Notes under the pieces: generated by a model
The model's input: only the letters and a program-made list of their open reading frames with translations
Told to the model about the DNA's origin: nothing
Database searches by the model: none
Assembly: GCF_905147365.1 (NCBI RefSeq)
Contig: NC_056407.1
Span: 19,575,980 to 19,639,979, forward strand
Reading direction: 5' to 3'
DNA from: Aricia agestis
Lineage: Eukaryota > Arthropoda > Insecta > Lepidoptera > Lycaenidae
Length of the DNA: 64,000 bases
Made by a program: the position numbers and the translations under genes
Shown: piece by piece, positions 22,013 through 33,653 of the stretch
Position numbering within the stretch: the stretch's first letter is position 1
Layout: every line of letters begins with the position of its first letter

Positions 22013-22405
22013 GCTTTTTAGGGTTTTATACCCAAAGGGTAAAAACCCTATTACTGAGACTTCGATGTCTGTCCGTCTGTCTGTCTCCAGGCCGTATCTC
22101 AAGAACCGCTAGAGCTAGACTTCTGAAATTTTTATTTCTGGTGCCGCTATAACAACAAATACTAAAAACAAAATAAAGTTAATATTTAACGGGGCTCCCA
22201 TACAACAAACGTCATATTATTTTTGGCCTTTTTGGCTCGTAATCTATAATGGTAACATGTGGACACTAGAAATTTTAAAATAAAATTGAAATAAAATTAA
22301 TAATTAAGGGAGCCCCATACAAAAAGAACAAATTTTTCCCTACTTTCGCTCTATAATAGTACGGAACCGACTAGCGCGTGTCCGACTCGCATTTGGCCGA
22401 TTTTT
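22013..22405 (+). repeat. Dispersed repeat family A
   Basis: Complete copy: TTTTTAGGGTTTTATACCC at the start, CCGTCTGTCTGTCTCCAGG in the middle, CGCATTTGGCCGATTTTTTT at the end. Confidence 0.6.
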
Positions 22406-22847
22406 TTTTATTTAGTGTATACTGACTACTGAGTCTGTACTCTGTAAAGCGTAATTAAAAAAAAACCATAATAAATGTGAATGTCTGTCTGTTTGTTACC
22501 TCTAAATGCTCTATAGTTAATTAAAATCAAATGTATCGATGCAATTTTATATATTATGTTATTTTTTTGAATCAATAAAGCTTTATTTATTTATTTTTAA
22601 GTTAACAAGTTGTACAAATATATACTTAATCAAAGACTATATTGTACTTGTAAAGTCGCGTTCGTTAGTCAATGTTGATGTTTAACAGCTATAATAATTA
22701 TTATTGACTGACAGTTGAGTATTTAATCAACTATACAATACCAATTTATCATGTTCTCATCAAAAGGCGAATAAAAAATAGATTTATGCTTAAATTATCA
22801 GAGGCTAACGCGTAATTTATCAGATGAATTCTACGAATAATAAGAAT

Positions 22848-23275
22848 CGGCCAAGTGCGAGTCGTACTCGCGCAGGAAGGGTTCCGTACCGATACAGAGC
22901 AAAAATAGGCAAAAAATTGTGTTTTTTGTATATAAATTTTATTTTATTTTAATATTATTAATAAATATGAAAGTAAACAGATAACAAAAGAATGTGTGAA
23001 AAATTCAAGTGCCTACCTCTTGCCATTATTGATATAGAGCGAAAAAGGCCGAAAAAATCGCGTTTCTTGTAGGGGAGCCCCCCTTAAATATTAATTTTAT
23101 TTTATTTTTAGTATTTGTTGTTATAGCGGCAACAGATATACACAATCTTTGAAAATTTCAGAAGTTTAGCTATAGCGGTTCTTGAGATACAGCCTGCCGA
23201 CAGACAGACGGACAGACAACGAAGTCTTAGTAATAGGGTCCCGTTTTTACCCTTTGGGTACGGAACCCTTAAAAA
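22848..23275 (-). repeat. Dispersed repeat family A, reversed
   Basis: It starts on the + strand with ATCGGCCAAGTGCGAGTCGT and ends with CCTTTGGGTACGGAACCC. It pairs as an inverted repeat with the copy at 22013-22405 about 450 bp away. Confidence 0.6.
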
Positions 23276-23779
23276 TTTGACTGCGGCCACTTAGTTATTT
23301 TAAGCCCTGGATTTACATTTTTTATAAGTGTATGCTGCCTTATTACCGCCGCCCCATGTACGAATTCTGTCGCCTTCCTAGGATGCTGCCGCCCCTGGGC
23401 CGCAGCCTATACGGCCCATTTGTAAATACGGGACTGCTGAGTGGTGCTAGCACCGCATTGCTTGCACTCCTCCCCGTCTCTCAACGTTGTTCGGTGCGCT
23501 GTGTGGCATACCATACCTTTATGCAGGAAATAGAAATAAGGAACCCGTTGCGACACCGCTCGGGCAACGTATTGGAGCCGCACCGTGTGGCCTGTCCCTT
23601 ACAGTGCCGATAAACACCCAGTGACGGATTAGCCTTTAATCAAATTAACAAATTGCCTAGGGCATCACGTCTGAGGGGGCACCATAAGAGGAAAAAGTTC
23701 AAAGACCGATTCTAGTTGAGATAAGGATAGGGGGGCCCACAGGTATGGATTGCAGCCTAATGATTTGATGATTTCAGCC
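23276..23779. other. Unclassified GC-richer segment
   Basis: A 93-codon + frame (23332-23613) reads MLPYYRRPMYEFCRLPRML… with many Pro, Leu and Arg but no recognisable domain. Downstream text (AAATTGCCTAGGGCATCACG) looks like decayed repeat. I do not call a gene. Confidence 0.3.
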
Positions 23780-23963
23780 TAGCTCTACCATGAGTTTAAA
23801 GCCAATAGTATTTTTCGATACTCAATACCGACTACCGTAATTTTTAGTATGACTTTTACAGCGCCTCTAGCAGTAACTTGCGGAAATAAATCCGCCATAC
23901 TAAATATTTACGTCGGTATCAAGTATCGATAAATACTATAGCTTTAAACTCATGGTAAAGCTA
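23780..23963. mobile_element. Palindromic MITE, TAGCTYTACCATGAG ends
   Basis: The left arm TACCATGAGTTTAAAGC…ATAGTATTT…TCGATACT is matched by its complement at 23915-23963. The spacer is unrelated. No coding capacity. Confidence 0.65.
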
Positions 23964-24165
23964 CAGAATTGATGTCAAACTCTAGAACACGATACGAAAG
24001 CGATAATATATCACATAACATTTCTATAAAGCGGTCATAGCTCGACAACACGATACAAATTGGTCTAAAGACGTGCACATAACAGTGCGATACTGTTTCA
24101 TGCAGAGACACAACATCTGACCACAGCCTAATATGGAATAGTCATTCATTACCATACCGTGCCAA

Positions 24166-24490
24166 TTTTTTTTATGAAATAAAAACGATCAAACGAGTCA
24201 CCTGATGGAAAGCAACTTCCGTCGCCCATGGACACTCGCAGCATCAGAAGAGCTGCAGGTGCGTTGCCGGCCTTTTAAGAGGGAATTGGTTAGTAGGGGA
24301 GGGTAGGGATAGGAAGGGAAAGGAATATGGGAGGGTAGGGAAGGGAATAGGGTAGGGGATTGGGCCTCCGGTAAACTCACTCACTCGGCGAAACACAGCG
24401 CAAGCGCTGTTTCACGCCAGTTTTCTGTGAGAACGTGGTATTTCTCCGGTCGAGCCGGCCCATTCGTGCCGAAACATGGCTCTCCCACGT
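24166..24490 (-). repeat. GC-rich SINE-like retroposon, copy 6
   Basis: Near full-length reverse copy from the T-run at 24166 to CTCTCCCACGT at 24490, with a long purine-rich (GGGAAGGGAATAGGG) tract. Confidence 0.8.
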
Positions 24491-24701
24491 ATAAATAAAT
24501 AATAAAGTGCCATACATTTCTAGCATAATATATTATTTTCTGTAAGTATATATTTTTTATCTTCTGATCGCGAGCGTCTACACTCGCGTAAAGCACTTAA
24601 ATTATCCTTAATTATTCATTAGAGGTCTTTAGTCGAAATGCGTTTCTTAGAAGGCCTACTGCAGTGCGCGCAAATTTTCCCTGGAAAAGGACTTCTATAT
24701 A

Positions 24702-25015
24702 CAGGGTGTAATAAAACTAAGTGATAATTTATTTATCTATTTAAATCAGGCTACGTAGGCCCATGCAATATATACCTTAATGACTAACATACATAAAAAT
24801 TATATAAACTTAACAACTACACATTATCACGAATTAACGGCGACGTGACGCGCGCTTCACTACTTTAGGGTGTGACTTCACTGTTCACTGTGAAAGTAGC
24901 AGCGCTGAAAGACCAATTTTTTTTTCATTTTTGTATGGGTAAACTCTCACGAGTTTCCCCTGAGGCGCTTGCCCTATCACCCTAAAGTATTATCACTAAG
25001 TTTTGTTACACCCTA
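24702..25015. mobile_element. CAGGGTGT-ended MITE, copy with divergent interior
   Basis: It starts CAGGGTGTAATAAAACTAAG and ends CTAAGTTTTGTTACACCCTA, with TA on both sides. It shares GTGAAAGTAGCAGCGCTGAA and the end sequence with the copy at 37804-38062. The left third has been replaced by AT-rich text resembling a LINE tail. Confidence 0.7.
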
Positions 25016-25290
25016 TATTACGAACAGGTGAGCTGCTATTACTCGACTTAAACGGAACAAAGATAATTATCTTCCAGTAACTATAGTAAGAAGAATGACA
25101 GGTTTGAGCATCCCGTTTTCGTACCGACAAAACGATGTAATTTTGTACAGGAACCACTTTAAACGGTGGCAGTTGGCACTTGGCAGTCATTATCGAGCGA
25201 AGTAATTTTTGCTTCACCATAAACGACATTCTTGTAATAATAAAAGCTCATTCGTTTTGTTTTATCGATTAGAGTATATTTACTTTCTCT

Positions 25291-25335
25291 CGCAATTTAT
25301 ACTTTACACGTGTACAGTGTAAAGCATAAATTGCG
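25291..25335. repeat. 19-bp-arm hairpin
   Basis: CGCAATTTATACTTTACAC (25291-25309) pairs with 25317-25335 with one mismatch, around loop GTGTACA. Confidence 0.7.
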
Positions 25336-25471
25336 GTGTTACAGTTTGTTAGTACAGGGGTCAGCCGTTAGTTTCTCATAATATCTTGAATGTAGCTTCG
25401 TTCGTAGGCTTTCTAAGTCGCATGGGGCAGCATGCGAGTGTGATGAGTAAGCGAGCATGCGCCCGAGCAGG

Positions 25472-25553
25472 CGAGACAGTACCCTCGGCCGAGCGGCGAG
25501 CGCATCCATATTAACATAACCGAGTGCTCGGCCGAGAGCACTGTCTCGCCACT
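25472..25553. repeat. CpG-rich inverted repeat
   Basis: GGCGAGACAGTACCCTCGGCCGAG at left matches the complement of CTCGGCCGAGAGCACTGTCTCGCC at right with small differences. It may be the core of a decayed MITE extending to about 25430-25600. Confidence 0.55.
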
Positions 25554-25711
25554 CTAGGTAAGTGTGATCAGGCCGTGTGCGCGCGAGTAGAATAGGCGAT
25601 AGCCCGGATCTGAAGTGACTTTTGAGGTACGGGAATCGGCCCCCTTGGGCCCAACTTCCGACGTTTCAATTCGATCTAAAACATTTAGTTAGAAAAGTAT
25701 TTGTAATGGAT

Positions 25712-26109
25712 AAAATTAAATTAAGAAATTTAAAAAAAACCCCGCCAAAACAACTTTAAAAAGTAATGAAATAATATTTACTGCCTTTAAGTTCAAATAA
25801 TTCCTAACTTGTGTAAAGTAATATTTTAGTCCATAATTGTTGTCACGGTGTGTCGGGGGACCGCCAAGTGAACTACAACCTACAACCGCCAAGTCGCTGG
25901 TTACCTATCTCGAATTGATCATTAAACTTGTTATGTGAAATCAAACATCTAGATTAGCGGTCCCCCGACACACCTTGAGAACAATTATGGACTAAAATAT
26001 TACTTTACACAAGTTAGGAATTATTTGAACTTAAAGGCAGTAAATATTATTTCATTACTTTTTAAAGTTGTTTTGGCGGGGGCTTTTTAAATTTCTTAAT
26101 TTAATTTTA
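25712..26109. mobile_element. Foldback element with 150-bp arms
   Basis: The left arm 25712-25864 is a near-perfect reverse complement of 25957-26109. It includes CCATAATTGTTGTCACGGTG and GTCGGGGGACCGC. The spacer of about 92 bp carries CCGCCAAGT twice. A solitary right arm of the same element is at 62653-62809. It is non-coding. Confidence 0.78.
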
Positions 26110-26139
26110 TTTCATACTTTTTAAACTTGTGTTGATTAT

Positions 26140-26707
26140 AGTGCAGAATAATTCCTATCAACAGAATCATATTCTCATGATTACCATCTATCGATGTCCT
26201 TTTCGATGAGGCCGTTAATATGAACCCAAACATGAAACCTCCACTTTGGGTTCATACGAAGGTCGGTTCCTATAGAATCCAGGTGATGCTGCAGCAGCAG
26301 CATGTAAATATTTACTGTTTATACTTTATCTACTTCTTACTGGTTGTCGCAATTAAAATGAGCCCAAACACGAAACATCTGCTCTAAGTTGGCGAGGAAT
26401 TGAATATCCTATTGATTACCAGGTGATGCTGCAGCACCAGGTCAACTTTCCATTATTATGTGTATACGTATATTGTATATTCACAAATGTCACGAACTAG
26501 AATGAAATATAAAACCCATCAAACAACTACAAGTTGCTAACGGCCTTTCATGAACCAGATAAACCCTGATTGTCCAGCACTGAGCAGGCTGATGATGATG
26601 AATTATAACTAAGAACACTCTCGATCATGTCAGCTTTCAAACAAAAAAAACTAGATCAAAATCGGTCCACCCGTTTGGATGCTACGATGCCACGGACAGA
26701 TACACAC

Positions 26708-26738
<31 letters not shown>

Positions 26739-26780
26739 CGTCAAACTTATAACACCCCTCTTTTTTGTCGGGGGTTAAAA
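26140..26780 (+). repeat. Dispersed repeat ending CACCCCTCTTTTTTGTCGGGGG
   Basis: It contains two similar blocks (CCAGGTGATGCTGCAGCAGC at about 26280, CCAGGTGATGCTGCAGCACC at about 26420). A 3' part follows with GACAGACAGACAGACAG and CGGGGGTTAAAAATAAA. It looks like the 3' part of a non-LTR element. Confidence 0.5.
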
Positions 26781-26782
26781 AT

Positions 26783-27183
26783 AAAGGAGATTTCTTATCT
26801 CGAGATTAAGTGTCTAAACACACTATGGGCCTGAATTTACTTTGATTAAAGCGTATGCAACTTGCAAGTGAATAGTACAGGTGATAAGTGATCTGTAATA
26901 AGGAGAAAATAAAGGACTTGCACTAATCAGTCGCTGTCCACACTTAATTTCTCCTGATTAGTAATCACCTGCACTAATTACCTGCACTTCTCACTAATCA
27001 GAGTGAATGCAGGCCAGTTCCGAGGCGGAATTTCCGCATGATTACGTCAGCAATGTCAAACGCATATAATATAACGCAACGGAATTTCGGCATGATGTGT
27101 CATCGGTAATTTAAAATGCATTGCAGTTGGAATCAAGCCGAACTTTTCGGCATAGTGTGTTTAGACACTGAAATCTCCTTTTA
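26783..27183. mobile_element. MITE split by another MITE (outer element)
   Basis: The outer ends AAAGGAGATTTC and GTGTCTAAACACACTATG (26783-26827) are matched by CATAGTGTGTTTAGACAC and GAAATCTCCTTT (27151-27183). The inner element at 26828-27015 sits immediately after the left CACACTATG. Confidence 0.68.
26828..27015. mobile_element. ATTAGTG-rich palindromic MITE (inner element)
   Basis: The ends are GGCCTGAATTTACTTTGATT and, inverted, AATCAGAGTGAATGCAGGCC. It includes GTCCACACTTAATTTCTCC, the same text that forms the RTE target duplication in the related copy at 11511-17130. Confidence 0.68.
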
Positions 27184-29091
27184 TATGAGCCAGTTCCCGG
27201 GTAATATTGAACGGAGAGTTTAATAATAATTAATATTGATTGTTTCATCTGCCTTTGTGTGCTACGCGTGAACTTTCGTGTGACAATTCGACCTTATCCC
27301 GTCCGCGGTATCGGATTCGCCATACATAACGGGGTTTTCGTATTCGCTAATGATAGCTATCTGTTACCGAAACTATGATTAGAACTAGCAATTTACTGAT
27401 GGGAGTGGGACCGAAACTACTAGAACTAGATAGTGCCCATTACGATCAATTTTCATGTCCATTTACCATTTAATTCCATACGAAATAGTAGAATTTAATG
27501 CCATTATATGCTAATTGTTCTATAAATTGCCGTTAATTGTACATTAATCTTTTAAAATAAATGATGCTTATATGACTAAATGAAATATAATAATTTGGAC
27601 AAATGTTTTAAACGCTTGATCGACTTGTGATAGGTAGGTGAAAAGTATTTTGCTCCATTCTGCAATTACTGACACTATTTAATATTGGATTTAATTACAT
27701 AATGATATATTTAAATAATAATGATTAATAATTTATAGAGACAAACGACGTTGTCTATGACATTAATCAACTTGAAGGTAAACTTGGCACGAAGTCAGAA
27801 AGTGAAACATAAGTACATAAATTAAAACTAATTTCAGTTTACATTTTATTTATTCATAAGTAATTAAACGACACATAACACTTACTTATCAAATGAACAC
27901 GGAATGTTGACAATAATCATTATTGTATGGAAAACACCGAAATGCTAATGATTTATTTAGAATAGGTATATCTTCGAAAAGTTCGTACACTGCACTCAAC
28001 TCAACTTGGATTAGCGGATTAATTTCACAAATACCATTACAAAATCCGTTTTTAGAAACAAAACTACTATTAAGAAGCACAAACGTAAAGGACATTTGCC
28101 ATATTTGTCAAATATTTCTGACAATAATATGACAAAACATTGATTTTAATATTCTTAATAAATAAACTCTTTGGACATAATCAAAGAGGATGTATTATAC
28201 AAACCCTTTAATACCGCATTTATTTAGACTCATAGACCATAGCTGTACACGTCGTATTTTAAACATGCAGAAAACGCGCAGATACGTGCATACAGCGATA
28301 CAGATGCGTTGTAGTCGCTCGTCTCTTTCGGTTTGATCATAGACTCCTCTTGTTTAGTTGTACAACGGGTCGGTTGAGACAACACTGCTTACGTTGGTTT
28401 TTGTACTTCTTTTGAAAATGAAACGTATAAAAAAGCGAATCTATTGGATATACCTAATGTATATTTGAAATACCATTTGTATTGTAGTAAACACTTTATT
28501 TGTAAGATATATCGAAGTGAAGTAAACAACCGTGGTACCATGGCAACGTCACTGTCATGACTTATAGAGAATGTAGAGTATATATCAATACCCATTTACG
28601 AGTGAAAATTGATTGAGTGACCATTAACATACAACGTATACAAATTTGGTAATACATAGAAGATCCAAGAAATTTACTTCTATGATACGTATCATCAATG
28701 CAAACGCAACAATCAGTAAAATAATGTGTAAATGCGGTATAAGAAAGACATGGCTTATAGGTCTTATTACAAGGCCATAAAATCTTTAAAAAAAAATAGG
28801 ATGTATAGTCTACGATGTTATGAATTATGGTGCCATCTGTGATACCACAAAGCAACTAGTTTTCAACTTAATTTCGGCATAAGATTACAGATGTCGATCA
28901 AAAACCACAGATTAAACCTGAATTCACAGAGTATGCTACCAAAATTTGCCATTGTATGGAAATGTCCTACCCCTGTACCATTATAAATAGGGAAGATTTG
29001 TTCATTTTTATGTCTTTGTCCAAGCTCGGAAGCTACTGGACTAATTTTGATTAAGTTTTATACTTTACATTATGGAGGAAGGACTTAGTAC
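27184..29091. other. Longest stretch without an evident repeat; no gene seen
   Basis: AT-rich, mostly unique-looking DNA. Frames at 27889-28132 (both strands) and 28562-28855 (-, 97 codons) show no known motif, no codon bias and no clear splice sites. The 97-codon frame is Cys- and Tyr-rich without a pattern I recognise. Confidence 0.4.
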
Positions 29092-29433
29092 TTTTTTTTT
29101 TTTTTTTTTTTTTATGAAACAAGGGGGCAAACGGGTCACCTGATGGAAAGCAACTTCCGTCGCCCATGGACACTCGCAGCATCAGCAGAGCTGCAGGTGC
29201 GTTGCCGGCCTTTTAAGAGGGAATAGGTTAATAGGTAAGGGGAGGGTAGGGATGGGAAGGGAAGGGAATAGGGGAGGGTAGGGAAGGGAATAGGGTAGGG
29301 GATTGGGCCTCCGGTAAACTCACTCACTCGGCGAAACACAGCGCAAGCGCTGTTTCACGCCGGTTTTCTGTGAGGACGTGGTATTTCTCCGGTCGAGCCG
29401 GCCCATTCGTGCCGAAGCATGGCTCTCCCACGT
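29092..29433 (-). repeat. GC-rich SINE-like retroposon, copy 7 (full length, long tail)
   Basis: The T-run at 29092-29113 (the A-tail) is the longest in the family here. The body is complete to CTCTCCCACGT. The tail length suggests it is among the youngest copies. Confidence 0.82.
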
Positions 29434-31104
29434 CAAAAATTGTCAAGTGCAATTTGTACGGTTCCTGTGGGACTCTCTTCAGCGCGCACGAAGACGCAGC
29501 AACATCTACTGACTACTCCCATAATATTCAAATAAAATATGTAGTTACTAGTTAGTACTAAGTTATCATAACATGTCAATTGACAATGTAAGTGATTCTT
29601 TTGACCCTATTAAAAATTTAGTTTTTTTTTTAAATATCTAGTATTAATGAAGCAATTACTTTCCAATCAGGCCCATTAGCTACAATTTGCGTGACATTAT
29701 ATTGTAAAGGAGTTATAAATTACATTATAATACTGCTATTGAATATAATTATTATTTATTACTAATCTTGCTCATAACATAGAGTCTGGGTTGCTGAGTG
29801 CTGGTAAACAGAGTTTTACCGTTGCGACAGGATTTTGGGTTGAAAGTTTCAACCCAAAATCCTGTCGCAACGATAAAGCCAAAAAAACGAATTCTTAGTA
29901 ATAGGGTCCCGTTTTCACCCTTTGGGTACGGAACCCTAAAAAAAGTGAGGCGAAGGATACTAAACATATAGCCATCTTGTGAGTTTCTGAGTAATTAACC
30001 AGCAGCACTCTTCACTCACAAGATACGGGCCTTCAAAACAGAAAAATCGTAACTCGATTTTAGGGTGTCTAAGATCGATTTACGAGATCGATTCAATGCG
30101 TAGGATCGATTAAAAAAATCGATTTTTTTGCTTCAAAAGAAAATTAGGTAAGTAAATGTGAGATTTTCATTTGTTTTTCTTATTGTTAAAATGAGGGATT
30201 CGAATGAAGAAATTCGATACATTTTAAAATGTTATTACAATAAAAGGTAAAAATGCAACACAAGCCGAATTAACGAGCATATTTTAATCCAAGATTGTTC
30301 AGGGAAACATACGCCAAACAATATTAACCTTTGCCCTCCCAAAATACAACAATACTTAGACAAATGATTTGAATACAATAGCTCCACAGTCCACGGAGCT
30401 CTCAGACTGAGTTTTGCCTGAAAGTTGACAAGGGCATGCGGTGCCAACTCACAAATCAATACTATGTAGTACATACTTCGATCACATATATACAGTACAT
30501 ATACGTACTATATTAGCCAATTATTAAGTACCTAGATCGTGACATATTTATATTTCGAAATAAGTCGTTGTAGTCGGAAACAACAAACAATATCCTGAGG
30601 TGCCAATAACACTATGCGCCTTTATTAAACGTTATTCAAATTTACGGCTGGGAAAGTAACGGAATATTTTCAGTGATTCTAATTTATTACTGCTTAATAA
30701 TCTAATATGAAGCAGTGATAAGTGAACTGAAAAACTATTTATGAGTATATTTCTAATAGTCACGTTTACAATTGAGTCAGTAGGGCTGCCAGCCGATTTT
30801 CCGCCCTTCACAGGGCGCAGCGGTCCGCGTCCGTGTTTCATCACTGTTTCAACACTAGCACCACCTGGCACTAGCAAAATAGACAATAATAATTTCATCA
30901 TCGTCATCATCATATCAGCCTATATTCGTCCACTGCTGGACATAGGCTATATAATAATTTTGGTATCACTAAAATAAAACTATCAATGATACAAATTACA
31001 ATTGCAATAATATACAGTCTGGTAGTAAAATTGATTGATTATTAGAGGAAATCCCCTTGCCCCTCGTGCACTTTTGCAATTAGCACATTTGAATCTATAC
31101 TAAT
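29434..31104. other. Intergenic DNA, no gene seen
   Basis: Contains a family A fragment at about 29893-29943. A 20-bp inverted repeat around TTTCAACCCAAAATCCTGTC lies at 29822-29873, and a cluster of GATCGATT words at 30050-30130. The frames at 30632-30977 on both strands overlap a CATCATCATC stretch and are not convincing. Confidence 0.4.
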
Positions 31105-32580
31105 ATTATATATTATATTATAATATTATAATTCTGCAGAGTTTGTTTGTTTGTTTGTTTGAACGCGCTAATCTCAGGTACTACTGGTCCGATTTGAAAA
31201 ATTCTTTCAGCGGTAGATAGCCCATTGATTGAGGAAGGCTATAGGCTATATTTTATTACGCTAAGACAAATACTAGCGAATAAATAGAGGAAAAAACGGG
31301 GAAAATTATATGAAAGGGCTTATTTGAACGCGCTAATCTCAGAAACTACTGGTCCGATTTGAAAAATTATTTTAGTGTTAGGTAGTCCATTTATTGAAAA
31401 AGACTATAGGCTATATTTTATCTCACTAATACTAATATGAGCTAAGAAATAGAGGAAAATGTGGAAAAAACGTGGGAAATTATATGAAAGGGCTTATTTG
31501 AACGCGCTAATCTCAAGAAATACTGGTCCGATTTGAAAAATTCTTTCAGTGTTAGATAGCCCATTGATTGAGGAAAGCTATGGGCTATATTTTATCACGC
31601 TAAGACTATTAGTCAAGTCCAGCAAAGAAATAGAGGAAAATGTGGAAAAAACGGAGGGAAATTATTTGAAATGGCTTATTATCTTAAGAACTACTGGAGC
31701 AATTTTTATGTTATTTGGCAAACATGAAGAATATACCACGTAAAGGGACAAAGGCTATTTTTTGCGGAAAAATGTACGGTTGCGTGAAATTCCTAAATTA
31801 CGCAAGCAAAGCTTTCTTTTACTGTTGGATAGCCCATTGATTGAGGAAGGCTATAGGCTATATTTTATTACGCTAAGACAAATACTAGCGAATAAATAGA
31901 GGAAAATGTGGAAAAAACGGGGAAAATTATATGAAAGGGCTTATTTGAACGCGCTAATCTCAGAAACTACTGGTCCGATTTGAAAAATTATTTTAGTGTT
32001 AGGTAGTCCATTTATTGAAAAAGACTATAGGCTATATTTTATCTCACTAATACTAATATGAGCTAAGAAATAGAGGAAAATGTGGAAAAAACGTGGGAAA
32101 TTATATGAAAGGGCTTATTTGAACGCGCTAATCTCAAGAAATACTGGTCCGATTTGAAAAATTCTTTCAGTGTTAGATAGCCCATTGATTGAGGAAAGCT
32201 ATGGGCTATATTTTATCACGCTAAGACTATTAGTCAAGTCCAGCAAAGAAATAGAGGAAAATGTGGAAAAAACGGAGGGAAATTATTTGAAATGGCTTAT
32301 TATCTTAAGAACTACTGGAGCAATTTTTATGTTATTTGGCAAACATGAAGAATATACCACGTAAAGGGACAAAGGCTATTTTTTGCGGAAAAATGTACGG
32401 TTGCGTGAAATTCCTAAATTACGCAAGCAAAGCCGCGTGGAACATCTATTATATAATAAAATCGTAGGAAAGTCAATTCTGTACATTGAATATTTTTGTA
32501 CAATAAACAATACTTGGAATGTGATCTAATAATTATGCTAACGCGGACGAAGTCGCGGGCAACAGCTAGTATTTAATAAA
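31105..32580 (-). repeat. Dispersed repeat with a 621-bp tandem duplication
   Basis: Reversed member of the CGGCTTCGCCCGCG family, ending GTCGCGGGCAACAGCTAGTA at 32572. It contains sub-blocks of about 170 bp starting GAACGCGCTAATCTCA (31161, 31326, 31500). A whole block from about 31216 is repeated from 31828. Identical 64-codon frames at 31549-31743 and 32170-32364 lie exactly 621 bp apart. The first copy lacks 9 bp (TGTGGAAAA). The frames are by-products of the repeat. Confidence 0.75.
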
Positions 32581-32789
32581 AGTTTTTGTAAAATGTTAAA
32601 TATGATTTTTGGGGGACCTATTATTATAGGCTACGCCTATTGCAGGACTCTCACACAAATGTAGCCACTCTTGTATACCTACCTAATACGATTGCAACGT
32701 AGAATTAAATAAAAGATTTGTTTTGATGTTGCTAGTAAAATTACTTAATATACTTTTCTAGAGTCGATGTCGAAAGGCATCAGTCAGTT

Positions 32790-32942
32790 TAAGGGTCATT
32801 TCAGACCACAACGCGACGCGCAGGTGAATTTATAAATTTGTATAGATTTGACAAATTTGCAAGACGTCTCACACAATTTAAATCTGTCCATTCAGTACAG
32901 AAATGCATCTGCGCGTCGCGTTGTGGTCTGAATTGACCCTAA
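32790..32942. mobile_element. Palindromic MITE, CAACGCGACGCG family, copy 2
   Basis: GGGTCATTTCAGACCACAAC at left and GTTGTGGTCTGAATTGACCC at right. TAA lies directly outside both ends, fitting a three-base target duplication. Confidence 0.72.
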
Positions 32943-33387
32943 GCATCAATGAATCGTCCGTTTCTGAAAAGTTACATTCCGCAGACACAACCAATACAAC
33001 ATACTGCGCCCCCACGCTCTAATCGAAACTACTTATTGTTCAAAGCTATCTTGCCTGTGAGTCCTGTGACAGGATCGTTGCGTGGATCATATTATAAGGA
33101 TCACTGTTATAGAAACGGGTATAAAATAACTATGAATGGAGAGTTTTTATAGCCCATTAATGTTCGGTATCGCCCTAATAATGTCGTAGTCGTGAAAGAT
33201 ACAACCTGCACGCGCTCCTTCACGTTACACCTGTATATTGTATAACCCTAGGTTAAACCTGTATGGAATGACACAATATGTGAATTATTCCATGGTTATT
33301 GTCATGAATTCCTTTATGGTGAAGAGTGCATAGAACAGGTGCATTACAGTTTCTTTGTAGAGAACACATTTCAACTTAAAGAGATAA

Positions 33388-33653
33388 AGGGGCAAACGAG
33401 CAAACGGGTCACCTGATGGAAAGCAACTTCCGTCGCCCATGGACACTCGCAGCATCAGAAGGGCTGCAGGTGCGTTGCCGGCCTTTTAAGAGGGAATAGG
33501 GTAATAGGGGAGGGTAGGGATGGGAAGGGAAGGGAATAGGGGAGGATAGGGAAGGGAATTGGACCTCCGTTAAACTCACTCACTTTTCTGTGAGAACGTG
33601 GTATTTCTCCGGCCGAGCCGGCTCATTCGTGCCGAAGTATGGCTCTCCCACGT
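33388..33653 (-). repeat. GC-rich SINE-like retroposon, copy 8, internally deleted
   Basis: The block CGGCGAAACACAGCG…TTTCACGCCG present in all other copies is missing between ACTCACTCAC and TTTTCTGTGAG. The 5' end words CTCCCACGTATAA occur again at about 33690. Confidence 0.78.

Noticed and set aside
23332..23613. 93-codon frame in a GC-richer segment
   Set aside because: Composition like a decayed repeat and no recognisable domain.
28562..28855. 97-codon Cys-rich minus frame, possible secreted peptide
   Set aside because: No signal peptide pattern and no regular Cys spacing. Likely chance in AT-rich DNA.
31549..32364. Two identical 64-codon proteins as a duplicated gene pair
   Set aside because: The frames lie in a dispersed repeat whose 621-bp block is duplicated. 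No coding signature.
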